In this document: one piece after another, positions 11,269 to 22,908 of the stretch | Position numbering within the stretch: position 1 is the stretch's first letter | Layout: the number at the start of each line of letters is the position of its first letter | Source of the DNA: Halichoerus grypus | Lineage: Eukaryota; Chordata; Mammalia; Carnivora; Phocidae | Assembly (NCBI RefSeq): GCF_964656455.1 | Contig: NC_135719.1 | Span: 133,733,284 to 133,797,283 of the forward strand | DNA length: 64,000 nt | Direction of reading: 5' to 3' | Translations under genes and position numbers: made by a program | Notes under the pieces: generated by a model | What the model was told of the DNA's origin: nothing | The model's input: the letters and a program-made list of their open reading frames with translations, nothing else | Databases searched by the model: none

Positions 11269-12854
11269 CCTTTAATTAAGTGCATTCTGGGCAGCCCTTT
11301 ATTATTATATATAACAGTTCCTGAACCTTTTCTCAGTCTTTAAGTGTAAAAGTATTCAATATGGCTTATATCCTTCCAAAGCTCTAATAAGTCTCATTTT
11401 TTTTAGAAGTTTGTGTGACAGGTCACATGTTGGCTCTAATTGTTCACACTCAGCTCATTCCAGAGCAAATAAAACAAGTTAGTAGCTCATTAGTTGATTG
11501 CTATCCACATGCGTACTTAGCAGCAGCTAGCTTTCAGGTTAAATTATAACTGTTTTAAAACGGAGAGAACCACCAGCTGAAATTGTGAGCACCTGTCGCT
11601 TTTCAGAGAGACCGTGCCTCATCATCAAGCTACTCTCATCATGAGTGACAACCAAAGCATTTGGCCACAGCGTTGCCTATATTTTAGAAAAAGTAAACCA
11701 TCTGGGCCTAAGGCAGAGGGAATCTTGGCAATAAGTTTCTTTTTTTTTTTTTTTCCTCGTTTTGTTCTGTGTTTCAAAACTAACTTAATTTCTCTGCTTT
11801 GATTTGCTACATGTTACAGAAAAAAAAGTTTAATGGAAAAAAAATCTAGAAGTTTATTTCTCTACCTTTCTTCTTGGGAGTCTTCTGAGATTCTTCAAAA
11901 GTATTTCCTCCATGGTAATGAAGCACAAAATATAGTTCTTACTATACTTCACTGAAAGAGATATTTCACTGAAGTTTTGCTCTCAACTCCTCTTTTCGAA
12001 CTACTAAATTCTTTATAATGCCTTTCCTCTTAAGCTTCTACTAGCCATTCAACACAGCACCTCTGTAAATGAGATTCTATGGTCTGAATTGAAAGAGGGC
12101 CTTGGAGAACATCCACACTAACCCCACAAGGCTTCTAAAACTTTTTCATTCAATTATACCTAGCTGGGGAGAAAGTTCTAAAGAAACAGCACCCTCCTGA
12201 TATTTCTATAAAGACTTGCATTTACCTTAAAAATTCATGAAAACTTTGCCTTCTCTTCCAGGATATATTTGTGTCTACTTTATTATAACTGTACTGCCCC
12301 CTCTATCTCCTCCAAAATTTTAGGTTTAAGAGTTTCTAAGAACGTACATGACATTTATCCTATATTCCTTGACATGTTACTGAATTATTCAATTTGAGAA
12401 ATTCTCTTATATTAATATGTGTCATGAACTCACATAGGTAGTATGCACAAATGAATAGGTTGCATACATTTGGTCCAAAATATAATTAGAGAACAATCTG
12501 AAACATGTCATGATGTTAAAAAGTGCACCATTCAAGAGAAGATCCCTTAGGGCTGAATAACTACATATAATTACTATATATCTTCATGGGGCTCAGATTT
12601 AAATATCAATTATTTTCACAATGGTAACATACAAATATAAATAGGCATAAATATAGTATTATGGCTTCAATTTTCAGAATTAGCCTTGAAGTAATAAGAC
12701 TGAGAACAGATAAAATTTGAACAGAATATTGAGGAAGGGAGAGAGTGCCTTGTAGTTTATAACATTCATGAAGAGGTGTTGGCAGTTCAAACCCTTGAAA
12801 GTGAAGGAACCATTTGAGTTTTGATAGTTAGGGATCTGGGAATGTGCTGACCTG
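11269..12854. other. Unique DNA with a CpG-retaining segment
   Basis: No nameable repeat or gene. Between 11511 and 11759 there are six CpGs in a generally CpG-poor window, with E-box-like motifs CAGCTG at 11574-11579 and CACCTG at 11590-11595. This is compatible with a non-coding regulatory element but does not show one. A T-run lies at about 11741-11754. Confidence 0.45.
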
Positions 12855-13036
12855 CAACAGAGGTTCTCACACCTCAGCATGTGTCGGAATTGCCTGGAAG
12901 GCTTGTTCTTGGACTTGGTCCCCAGGGATTCTGATTCACCAAGTCTCAGGTAGAGCTGAAAATGTGCATTTCTAATGAGTTCCTAGGTGATGCTAATGTT
13001 GCTTTTCCAGTGAGAAAACTTTGAGAACCACTAAGC
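12855..13036. mobile_element. MER5-type hAT-Charlie MITE
   Basis: It begins 'cagaggttctcacacctcag' and ends 'actttgagaaccacta', the imperfect terminal inverted repeats of the MER5 group. The interior ('gggattctgattcaccaag', 'aatgtgcatttctaatgag', 'tcctaggtgatgctaatg') is in the expected order. It is an ancient non-autonomous DNA transposon with no transposase. Confidence 0.8.
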
Positions 13037-13690
13037 CAGAGGACTGAGCAGACAAATTTGGTCTGGTTCATTTTTTAACTATGAAACTGAGAGCTCCCAA
13101 GAGGGAAAAACCAGATGTAGCACGGACAGATAAAATAACTGTTTTTATAATTAAGGTATAGATTAGCGTCACATTAAATGGCATGAAATGACCCTTTAAG
13201 ATACATATAAGTATCAGTAACATATACACAGGGTTATCATAATAGTAGAGATGCCATTTTATCATTTTTAAATAGTCATTTTTAACATGGTTGAAATATT
13301 TTACTTAATGTTTGATGCCTATAACATTTCAAACTACTAAAAGTGTAAGTAAGAAACTCTTTCCTATTTTTTGCATAAATTATATTAGCTTTTCATTCTT
13401 TTAACATTAATCTTGTTTAATTAATTTGTATTTTTAAATGATGCTTTAGTTATCTTGAATTCTCTGGAATAGATATTTTATCACCTGCCTGCATTCACAA
13501 AGGCTGAGTAGTCATGTAAGAAGATTCTACTGTTTTTGTACTTTCAAAGTTTACTTTCCACATGAAGTGCCTTTGCCCAAGAAATGGTATATCTTAATTT
13601 TTTTCTTGTTCATTACTCTAAAAGTTAGTGGAGGAATATATTTTAAAGCCTTGGTTCTCATGATATACATCTCTTAATTGTACCCACAAA
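13037..13690. other. Unique A+T-rich DNA, nothing recognised
   Basis: The minus-strand frame 13068-13265 (65 codons) is hydrophobic but has no family resemblance or gene-like context. Confidence 0.5.
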
Positions 13691-13844
13691 ATGCCAAACT
13701 CTGGATTAAGTCTTTAATGTTCCAATTATCCTGATAGATGATTGAGTTTTTCCAGTCTTTACCTAGGATGCCAAACTCTGGCTTAAGTCTTTAATATTCC
13801 AATTATCCTGATAGATGATTGAGTTTTTCCAGTGTTTACCTAGG
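13691..13844. repeat. Tandem duplication of a 77-bp unit
   Basis: Two head-to-tail copies, 13691-13767 and 13768-13844, differ at only three positions (about 96% identical). The unit resembles no transposon I know. This is a local duplication from replication slippage or unequal exchange. Confidence 0.95.
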
Positions 13845-16800
13845 ATGGGACATTAGAGACAAGCTCCATCTTGAAGATCAGTTAGTAATATGTTAGTTCT
13901 ACTGACTTTCTAAAGCCTCTTTCAGAACTGCTTAGCTCTGCCTCTCATCACCCACATCTATAACGGAAGAAATTATCATATAGGTACAGACCCTCTGCTC
14001 CTGTGTGTCTTTCAGGTAGGTAGAGTAATGAAGTCCATGGGGAAGAACCTATCCCAATTGCCCTGACCCACACATAGGGACCTATCATATAAAATAGCTA
14101 GCAAAAACAACAACAGAAACCCACAAAGAAATGATTTATTGTGTAAATAAAAGAAAAAATATCACCTCTACCCCTCCCATTCCCAGCTTTCATTATCCAA
14201 AAATAATCCTAAGATATTGTTATTAATTTGATTTTATCTTATGCCTAGAAATGAATGAAAGCATATTTTACCTGTGAAAAGCTATGTTAGAATATTAAAA
14301 TTTATTTGATTTCAGAGTCCCATTATGTACATATGTATGTAGTCACATACATACAAATTTATGGAATTAAAGTACAAGAAAAAAATTATGATATTTATAT
14401 AGTCTTCCTTATATAATTTTTACTGTTTTTCATTTGATCAGTTTTCTTTATATTTTATCACTTGAATAAATTATCTTTTTTGTAATATTATCATCTCGTT
14501 CCCAAAACTAAACCTATTAACTCTATACACATGTGTCTGAAAGTTGATATATTCATATATACCAATCTAGTTTTTCTGCTGTTGATCTCAGAATGGTGGC
14601 AAAATTTTCTTCTAGGCACAGAAGTCCTTCATGTTTCTATTACAGATAATATTCTTTTATAACTAGAAAGAGAGGGAGATTTTAAATATTTTCTGTTTGG
14701 AGGCAGAGAATGTTATTTAGAGTAGCTGTTACATGACCATGAGGCAGAACCAAGAAACACATCAGGGAGGACAGGGTAGAAAGTAAGCAACTGTATCCAA
14801 AATACACATTTTCTTCTGATGATGCTCCATAAATTCATTTCTGATAAAATCCAAATATATTTCCAAAACTTTGAATTTCTAGTTATTTTTGTTTTCCATT
14901 TGAACTGAACTCCATGTAATTCCAAACTACTGGAGATTCAAAAAGGTCATCCTATATAGAACATATGGCTGTGAGATTAAAACTAACTGTGTACACTCAA
15001 GAAGTTTATGAGTTTCAAATATTAGTAAAGTATACACAATGTTGAAAAGATAGAGCTGAACAGAACAATCTGTTAGAAACCAATTGTCAGACATGTGACC
15101 CCTACTGTCTCTGAGTAATTATATGAAGAAGACAGAAAGATAAATGGGAGGAAGACCAAAATACTTATTCTCTTACAGTAATTTAAATAATCCAAATTAA
15201 AATAAGATGGTCTTAATATAAGATTGCTTATGTGACCTTGACCTGAGGTGTTAGAACCATAGGCTAATTTACTGATTGTCATTATATCAATAAATACTAC
15301 CTAGCTCTGTAACACTTTTCAAAAATTTTCTTTTTGATATGCAAGGCAAGTAGAAATTTTCTCTATTGACTTCATTTCTTTTACATTTTTATTGAATCTT
15401 GTTGGACAGTTAAGCCACATGAATATACTAAATACAGCTCTCTGTGATTTGAAACTTATATTTTGAAATCATCAGTGTGAACTTCAGTTCTTTTTAACAT
15501 AAAATATAAAACAAGAGTAACAAGTCGGACTAAAATGTTATTACAATTATCATGCTCTACATTTTAACATTAAATGAATACCACAAGAAGCAGCAGAAAA
15601 ATAATGATGTTCCTATTCTTCCACGAACTCCTGGTAAAATAAACTGTTTCTTTGAAGAAATAAAAAATGCTGCCTGTATTTTTGTTTCAGGCTTAATTGC
15701 TGAATGTTAATTAAGTATTGCGGAAAAAAATATTTCTTGCCTATCAAGTTGCATTATAGTTCATTGTTTATATAAGTAGTTATTTTACCTAAAATATTTC
15801 TAACTAATGCTCTAATTTAACCAGGCTACAGAGAAACAATCTGAGAGACCAAAGAAAAATTCAGCTTTTCACCACAGATCATATATGATGGCCTTCTGAC
15901 TTGAATATGAAGGCTAACTATCCATAAAATACTTATTTAAGGGCTCCCAGATTAACAATTTTGATGGAAATGACTGACCTATTTTAATAAACTAGACCAA
16001 TTCATCCAAATAACCAATTTTAATTATTTTTTTCACTTTGGTCATTAACTAATTATTTATATAGTATGGCAAAGATAGTCATAGCAACAAATCCATTCTT
16101 CACAAATAATTTTTAAAAACATATCTAAGATAAAAAGCAACATAAAACTGTTCCCCACCTTTTCCCCACTTTCTTTCTTTCTTTGTGTTTCATTCACTTT
16201 TGTTCTGGCTTTAACGTACATTTCTAATGATAATGTGAAATTAATAAGATCACAACCATCTTTAACTTTGGTCTTCAGGTTTTGTTTCCTACTTTAGAGA
16301 TTATGTACAAATAAAAATCATAAAATTCACACACTCACCTGTACACTAATAAATGTGGGTGTATGAACGCGTTATAAGAAAGGAATTGAGATAAAACTGA
16401 CTTTGGGTGAAACTAACAAAATTCTTGATGTAGGCCACACTTGTTGGCTGACACAATCTAAGTGAGAAGTTCCCTGTATTGAAGTAATTATCAAAATAAA
16501 TATGTAAGAGTCATTTCAATGTTAAAACTATTTGTTATCACAAATCTTTCTTTCAGGTAGATGAGGCTAAAAAATATGGAATAGAATTTTAGTTTATAGT
16601 TTATACCTGTTTGCTCATGATTACCAATGCATGTCCCCAGGAAGCTTTGTCTCTTCAGACAAATAGAGTAAACAAGGGTAATTGTTTTATCAGTATGTGC
16701 ACATAGACAGCTGGCTAGATAACTGAACACACACAAACCCTAATTCCCTGAAAAATGGTTCAATAACTCTGCACTACCAATATATTTTCAGGCATGAGAT

Positions 16801-18744
16801 TTCTTAAAAATGTCCCCTTCTTTCACAGCCATTCTTGGCTGAATTTGGTACTTGAACTTTACCATTATTTCAGGACATGGGTAAGTTCAGCATCAGCTAC
16901 TGATAAACTCTAGAACTGGTGATATTAATGTAAACTCCTGGAGTCCAGGATCCTTCCATTCATAGATTTCCTCACTCCCCTCCACAACTTCCCCACCCCA
17001 GCCACTTTACCTAAATTTGTTCATGTTATCCCAGTTCTTCCATCTTCTAAATTTCTTCCACAGATAATAATGCACCACCAATTCTAGGAATCACACCCTA
17101 ATTCCCATCCCAGAGGACTGGGCTTTTGAAGTTGAAGACTAGCCAGTGGCTAGGACTGAGCCTTCCTTCTCTTAGCAATGGCTCCTTATTACAGGCACCA
17201 CCCAAAACAGTACCCAGTTTAACAACCACCCAAACCTCCACACAGTTACCTGAATTCAAATAATACATTATATCCTCTATACCATTCTCCTCTCAGTTGC
17301 CTACTCTTGATCCTCTGGTCTCCAGATGTTTATCATACCTTAGGAGAAAGGGGAATGATATTTAAATGTGAAAGCAGGAGTCTAGAGTGAGGAATATGTA
17401 AGAATATCAGTGAAAATTCAGGGGTATTCTTATTGAAGTTTAAGCAAAATAGTCTTAGTATGTTTTTCATTAGAGTATTTTTTTTGTCAAAAAATTCATA
17501 TGCTATTTTTTACTTTCAAAAATTTGAAAAATTCTGGCCTGATTCCAAAACTAAAAGATGAAAGGGAAGGGAGAGAAATAGAGCATGGCTGCTTGGTAGA
17601 AGTGATGAAGAAAAAAAATTATGACCTTCCTGCAACTGGAAGGCAAAACTTCCAGAGAGGAAACTGGACAAGGTTTGCACAACTACACCTTCTCACACAG
17701 TGACTTCCCTTCAAAGCTCTCTTCTACCTTTCCCTCAGGCAAGATTCGATTTAAGGTACCGGTGTTTGCCTTTTTGAGAGTAAGTCTACTAAATGTCTAA
17801 TAAGAAATGGCAGTATCTAACTGTAAAAGGGCTATTTATTTTGTTTTATTGTTTTGAACTCTCTGATTTGAAACATACTCATCTTTTCTGTTTGCCCAGC
17901 TATTGGTTTCATTTTGTTGACAGCTAAATCAAAGAAAAATATGAAATCACATTATATCCTGGTTTATATTGTAGCTTTAAATAAAATTCATTCTTGTGGT
18001 GATTGATACCCAGTGGCATCTGGAGAAGAAACATGGTGTTTCCAACTCACATTGATTAGAAAAAAATAATGGATATTAAGTCAGCACACTAGCCCTAAAC
18101 AAAATGAATTTCCCACTTAGTGTCATTGTGAAAATGATAATTAATGGATTTTTCAAGTTTTACAATACATAAAACACTACAAATGATGCATAAATTACCA
18201 ATGAAATGGGGAAAGAAGAAAAGGAAAAAAAAGAGATACTGGTCCCTTTGTTGAGTATCACATCAGACAAGTCTGTTAACAGGACACTGACATTTATGAA
18301 CCTATAAATCTCAGGAGACGGGTATGTATGAACTGCAAGTTTCTTTAAAGATTTCCCTTTGTATAATCTTTTAAAGTTTATAAATTGCTGTTAGATGTTA
18401 TCCCCTTCCCCCCCTTCTTTTTACAAGTTCCTGTGAAAAGATATAGTAACTATAGTATATATAGTAGACAATATAATTCTCCATTTTCAGAGGAGAAAAC
18501 TGATGCCTTGAGATACTAAATTTTTGTCTGGGTGTTGTGGATACTGTGTGCAGTTTGAGGAATTGAATAGAAGCTGCTGGTTTGGGGTTCCTTCCTTTTC
18601 ACTCCGAGTGGAAGGGATCAGGCGTGATAGCGCTGAATATCGAAATGTTGTCTTTTCCCACTGTTTCTAAATTCCTACAGCAACTACCATCTGCTTGAGA
18701 AAACTTTCTAGGAATATAAACACTGTGTGCGTCATATCTATGTA
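13845..18744. other. 4.9-kb repeat-poor unique interval
   Basis: I see no recognisable SINE, LINE, LTR or DNA transposon here, the longest such stretch in the window. It is A+T-rich with several homeodomain-type TTAATTAA/TAAT cores (for example near 15708). A cluster of four CpGs occurs within 18605-18642. Small frames at 14713-14925, 15073-15282, 16491-16736 and 17500-17703 are domain-less and not in an exon-like setting. Confidence 0.5.
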
Positions 18745-19540
18745 GTTACATTCAATAAAACAGGTATTTATTGAACATCTATGTTGTGCAAGACACAGCA
18801 AAGATTGCTAACAATGAATAATGACTTGCTTCTACCCTCAACAAGCTCTCCATCTAGAGGAGATAAAAGATCATTTTAAACATGGGAAAAAAAGCAATCT
18901 GGTGGAGGAAAATCCATTTGCTGTATGAATCAGATGAGGAAGATAGAACTTCCAAGTAAGCAGGGCGGAGAAGTTTTATTAAAAGATACAGCATCACAAC
19001 TGGGTTTTTTAAAAAATGGAAAAACATAAACAAGAAATACAATGATCATGGTATTTTCCAGCCTGAGGGAATAACATGACAAAATTACAGGAACAGGAGT
19101 ATCAGAGGACACTGTAACACAGAGTGTAGAATATTTGAAGGCAAATAATGATAAAATTGGAAGCACTGGTGAAGATAGGGATGTCCTTGTATATCAGGGG
19201 GAATTTACACTTAAGGAGTTAAGGAGGCAATGGAGAGTCTTCAGATTTTTTGTTTTGTTCTGTTTGTTTTTTGAATGGGAAGTTAAGTGATCAAATAGCT
19301 TTATTAAAATTAAGAAATAAAGCTGCCTAAACACTGTTTTAGAATAAAGAATGCAAATACCTGGAATTGGAGAGCCATGTTAGCGTGGCAACTGTAATAA
19401 TCTGGGCCAAGGTAATGACTGGTGAGGATTCCCAATGCGGGGATGGACAGGGATGGATTTGCATCCTGCTGTCAGGACAAGTCAAGCACATTTAAGGATT
19501 GACTAGACATCAGGATAAGAGAGAGAGAGTCACGAATGAT
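18745..19540 (-). mobile_element. L2 LINE 3' region, antisense, long relic
   Basis: The + strand starts with 'aacaggtatttattgaacat' (complement of the L2 terminus), continues with 'ctcaacaagctctccatctag' and later 'ggagttaaggaggcaatgg' and 'aataatctgggccaagg'. All are in the order expected for an antisense L2. The small minus-strand frames at 18854-19166 lie inside it and are not genes. Confidence 0.7.
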
Positions 19541-19744
19541 TGATTTTTCTCCTCTACTTGACTGAAATAATGCTGCTACTTTTAATAGGATCACAGAATC
19601 CCATAGAAGCCTGAATTTGAATAAAAATCAATGGATTCCATTTTTAAGACAACTGAGAGAAGTATCTTATACTCAAAAATAGGGAGAATATTTTTAAATA
19701 TGATAGGATTCATTCAAAATTATTGTCCAGGAAAAAGTGACATG

Positions 19745-20610
19745 TTTCCCTTTTTGTCCCACTAGTACTGCACTCACAACACTCCTGACACCAGATGTGT
19801 GGGTTTATTCCCCCTTGGGCCAATTCTCTGACACCAGCTGGGTGTCCAACAGTTCAATGCACTTCTGACACTACCTACCTGGAGTTAGCATCAGTTCCCA
19901 CAAATTAAAGGTTCAGTCCCAGGAGACTGTTCCTTCAGATGCCACAAATACCAGGCTGTGCCTAGTACTTCTGAACAACTGACTATAAATTTGGGTTCCC
20001 ACAACCCCCTCCTTGGGTTCAGCAATGTGCCATAACATCTCACAGACTCCAAGAAATATGTACTTACATCGTATCCATTTATTAGATGATAAAGGATATG
20101 AAAAAGGATAGAAATGAACAGTCAGATGAAAAGATACAGAGGACAAAGTCCAGAAGAGTATCAAGCACAGGAGCTTCTGTCCCTCAGAAGTTGAGTGCAA
20201 CACCCTTCCAGTACATGGATGTAGTCATCAGTCTGGAAGATTGTCAAACTCCACACTTTTGGGATTTTTTTATGGAGGTGTCATCATGTAAGCATGCTTG
20301 ATTATTAATTCAATTTCCAGCCCCTTTCCCCCTACCTAAGGATGGGAGATGGGGCTGGAAGTTCCAGTTTCTAATCATGGCTTGATCTTTTCAGTCACCA
20401 GCCCCATCCTGAAGTTACCCTAGAAGCCCACCAAGAGTCACTTCATTAGAACAAAAGACACTCCTATCACCCAGGAAATTCTAAGGGACTTAAGAGCTCT
20501 GTCAGGAATTAGAGTCAGAGACCAAAAATTAGAACAAAGATGCTTCTTGTTATTATCACTTAGATAACTACAAGGGTTTTAGGAGCTCTGTTCCAAAAAC
20601 CTGAGATGGA

Positions 20611-20662
<52 letters not shown>

Positions 20663-20690
20663 TAGTGTATATTATTTTTATTATTTTAAA
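19745..20690 (-). mobile_element. ERV solo LTR, antisense (same family as 30738-31580)
   Basis: The complement of this segment aligns along its length with the sense LTR at 30738-31580. Shared landmarks, read on the minus strand, include 'gaagtgactcttg' followed by a G-rich 'aggatggggctggt', 'cataaaa', an AATAAA signal (tttatt at 20078-20083 on +), and 'caaggagggggttgtgggaa'. There is no internal region. The frames at 19913-20203 (minus) and 20086-20301 (plus) are within the LTR and not genes. The subfamily is unassigned. Confidence 0.75.
20613..20662. repeat. (AT)n microsatellite followed by (AC)4
   Basis: About 42 bases of uninterrupted AT repeats (20613-20654) and a short AC run. It sits where the sister LTR copy has only a short 'aaatatatttgg', so the array probably expanded from an LTR-internal seed. 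It should be highly polymorphic. Confidence 0.95.
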
Positions 20691-21160
20691 ATTATCAATT
20701 AGTATTTTTCTTTAAATGAAGATACTTTGGTTCAACAACTAGAGAAAAAATCTGATTTCTTAATAGGGTCAAGGAAAAGTAGTATCCAGTTGTGTTCTTA
20801 CAAGAAAGGACCTGGTAATGTTAATTGATCTTTTTATTGACAGGCCTAAAGTAAATGCATCATTTACCTAATGGGTGATTGATGAGTTTGCCTTCCAAAT
20901 TGAAAAGAAGTATTTCTCACATTCCACTTCATCCCCATTTCAAATTTAAAGCATAAAGTGCATTTAATTTTTTACCAATGTGACAAATGGGGCTTATCAG
21001 AACATGACATTTGGGATCCATGCCATGGGGCCATCTTATAAGTGAAAAAGCTTTATAATGAGATACTTCTGCTGCTGCTGCTGCCAGGAATAAGTTCTTC
21101 AGTGAGGACTAAGCAGACAGGCATTATGCCAAATTTCACACCAATTCAAATCATATTTGG
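20691..21160. other. Unique DNA, nothing recognised
   Basis: A short (CTG)-like run, ctgctgctgctgctgcc, lies near 21069. No gene is supported; the frame 21042-21239 runs from that triplet run into duplicated sequence. Confidence 0.5.
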
Positions 21161-21246
21161 ACAAACCTTTAGGGATGGAATTGATTTTCTGAAACAAAGT
21201 TTTACCATCACTGAGAATATTCAAAAGAAAACACTGTAAGCAATTC
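21161..21246 (+). repeat. Dispersed local duplication, copy 1
   Basis: The segment around 'tggaattgattttctg...ctgagaatattcaaaagaaa' recurs in the same orientation at 22230-22322, about 1.07 kb away. A core of about 30 bases (ctgagaatattc onwards) is almost identical and the flanks are more diverged. No transposon family is recognised. Confidence 0.8.
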
Positions 21247-21323
21247 TAAAAAGAAATTCCTGAACTGTTTTGTGCAATGACACAATTCTAAAAAGAAATT
21301 CCTGAACTGTTTTGTGCAATGAC
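21241..21323. repeat. Tandem duplication of a 42-bp unit
   Basis: Units 21241-21282 and 21283-21323 are identical except for the last base, so the event is recent or maintained by conversion. It starts at the edge of the dispersed duplication ending at 21246. Confidence 0.95.
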
Positions 21324-22075
21324 TATCTGACTGGAATAAGTTTAGAGCCTCCCATGGTGACTACTTTGAAGGATCAAATATTCCTTGGACATAGAATTTC
21401 CAGTACTTTTGGTAAAAAGTCTATTTTATGATTTTGTTATGATATACATGCATGTAAATGCAGTCCTGTCTTTACACACACACCCCTGAAGACACTACTC
21501 CATCTGATATTTGACAGATGTCATATTATTTTTTCAAATGTTTTAAGAATAGCACACTAAAACAGTTCTTTCCTAGTATGCAACCCCATGTGAATTTTAA
21601 GGATTACAAAGTCTACCTTTGATTCATTTACACTTTAACTCATTAAAATGTCATGCTGTAAGAGACATCTGAAGTACAAAAGACAGCTGGGTATCTTTCC
21701 CATGTTTCATTTCTTAGACATAGAATAACAATCGTGGCTAATTATAAACAAAGCTATCTCCTCATAAGATGCAGATCGAGTCAAACCTCAGAAAAAAAAA
21801 AAATGTTCTTTAAGTATGCTGTGTGGTGAGAGGGGAAAAGAAAGAAAAACTAGGGATTATCAGAACTGAAGAGTCACTTAGTTCCATGCCATTAATTATC
21901 AGACAAAGAAAGCAAGAAAAGGAGGAAGCAGGAAGTGCTTTATACAGGGTGCCCTCGGGGCTTTGAACCAGAGATAAGAGAAGACGTGAGTCCTCTGTTT
22001 CAAAATCCAATTCTTCTTCAGCTGGATAACAATGACCTTTCAAAGAAATCTATAGAGCTCTATCTATAGCTCTAG
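21324..22075. other. Unique DNA, nothing recognised
   Basis: Contains an A-run at about 21791-21803. The minus-strand frame 21810-22043 (77 codons) has no domain and no splice or promoter context. Confidence 0.5.
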
Positions 22076-22195
22076 CCATATATATACACAAATACACACA
22101 CATACCTATATACTGAGAGAGGATATGTGCATGTATATGTACACGTGTATGTGTGTGAGTGTAATGTTTGTGTGTGTGGTCTGTGTATGCAGAGA
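22076..22195. repeat. Degenerate (TA/CA/TG)n low-complexity tract
   Basis: Alternating purine-pyrimidine sequence: TA, CA and TG dinucleotide runs broken by substitutions, including 'tgtgcatgtatatgtacac'. It is an aged microsatellite and may adopt Z-DNA in part. Confidence 0.8.
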
Positions 22196-22229
22196 CAGCT
22201 CGCTAGATAGATATATTGACAGATAGAGA

Positions 22230-22322
22230 TTAAACTTTAAGAGTGGAATTGATTTTTCTGGAACCAATTTTACTACCACTGAGAATATTCAAAAGAAAAC
22301 ACTGCAGGCCTTATAAGCAATT
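22230..22322 (+). repeat. Dispersed local duplication, copy 2
   Basis: Counterpart of 21161-21246. It holds the sequence 'ggcctta' between 'aaaacactgca' and 'taagcaatt', which is absent from copy 1, so one copy has gained or lost about seven bases. The orientation is direct. Confidence 0.8.
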
Positions 22323-22689
22323 TCATATATAACTATAATTCATAAAATGTTTTTATAATTCATATGATACTCATAATTCATATAATGTTAATATAATTTC
22401 ATATGTATATAAGAACATAAAATAAGCTTTGAAAGTAGCATTCTTTGAAGTCTTGCTCAAATCATATTATTTTCAAATCTTAATGGGCTTTTTCCTAAGC
22501 CAATTTTTCTTTTTTTGGCAATAGAAATTAGCAATAGAAATTAGTGGTGAATACATACGTGAAAATATTAATGGTATTGTTATAAATTTATTTTTTTAAA
22601 TGTGGTATTTCTGTCAATCTTAGAAAACAGTAGAATGTTTTTATCTTGAATGACTGCCTCTACCTCTCCATCCTATTACCTACCCAGAG
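22323..22689. other. A+T-rich unique DNA with small internal repeats
   Basis: Iterations of 'ataattcatat' occur at 22335-22400, and a 13-bp tandem duplication (gcaatagaaatta) at 22519-22544. Nothing else is recognised. Confidence 0.5.
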
Positions 22690-22705
22690 TCATTACCTGT
22701 TTATA

Positions 22706-22892
22706 CCACATTTTTTTTAGGATTTTATTTATTTATTTTAGAGAGCTAGTGAGAGAATGCAAGCGAAAGAAGAGAGACCTAGCTGGTGGTGAGAGGGAGG
22801 AGCAGCTGAGGGGGAGAAAGGGGACCCTGAGATCTAGATGTGAGCAGAAACCAAGAGTCAGAGGCTTATTGGACTGAGCCACCAGGCGCCCC
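22706..22892 (-). mobile_element. Can-SINE, antisense
   Basis: The antisense tail 'aggattttatttatttattt' leads into 'gagagagc'-type sequence and ends with 'gagccaccaggcgcccc', the complement of the SINE 5' end. Flanking 16-bp duplications (22690-22705 and 22893-22908) differ at one base. Several body substitutions mark it as older than the copy at 7167. The frame 22650-22877 is a SINE translation. Confidence 0.95.
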
Positions 22893-22908
22893 TCATTACC
22901 TGCTTATA

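Noticed and set aside
22519..22544. 13-bp tandem repeat gcaatagaaatta, also echoed near 24532
   Set aside because: Too short to separate a third occurrence from chance. Kept only as a note in the interval entry.
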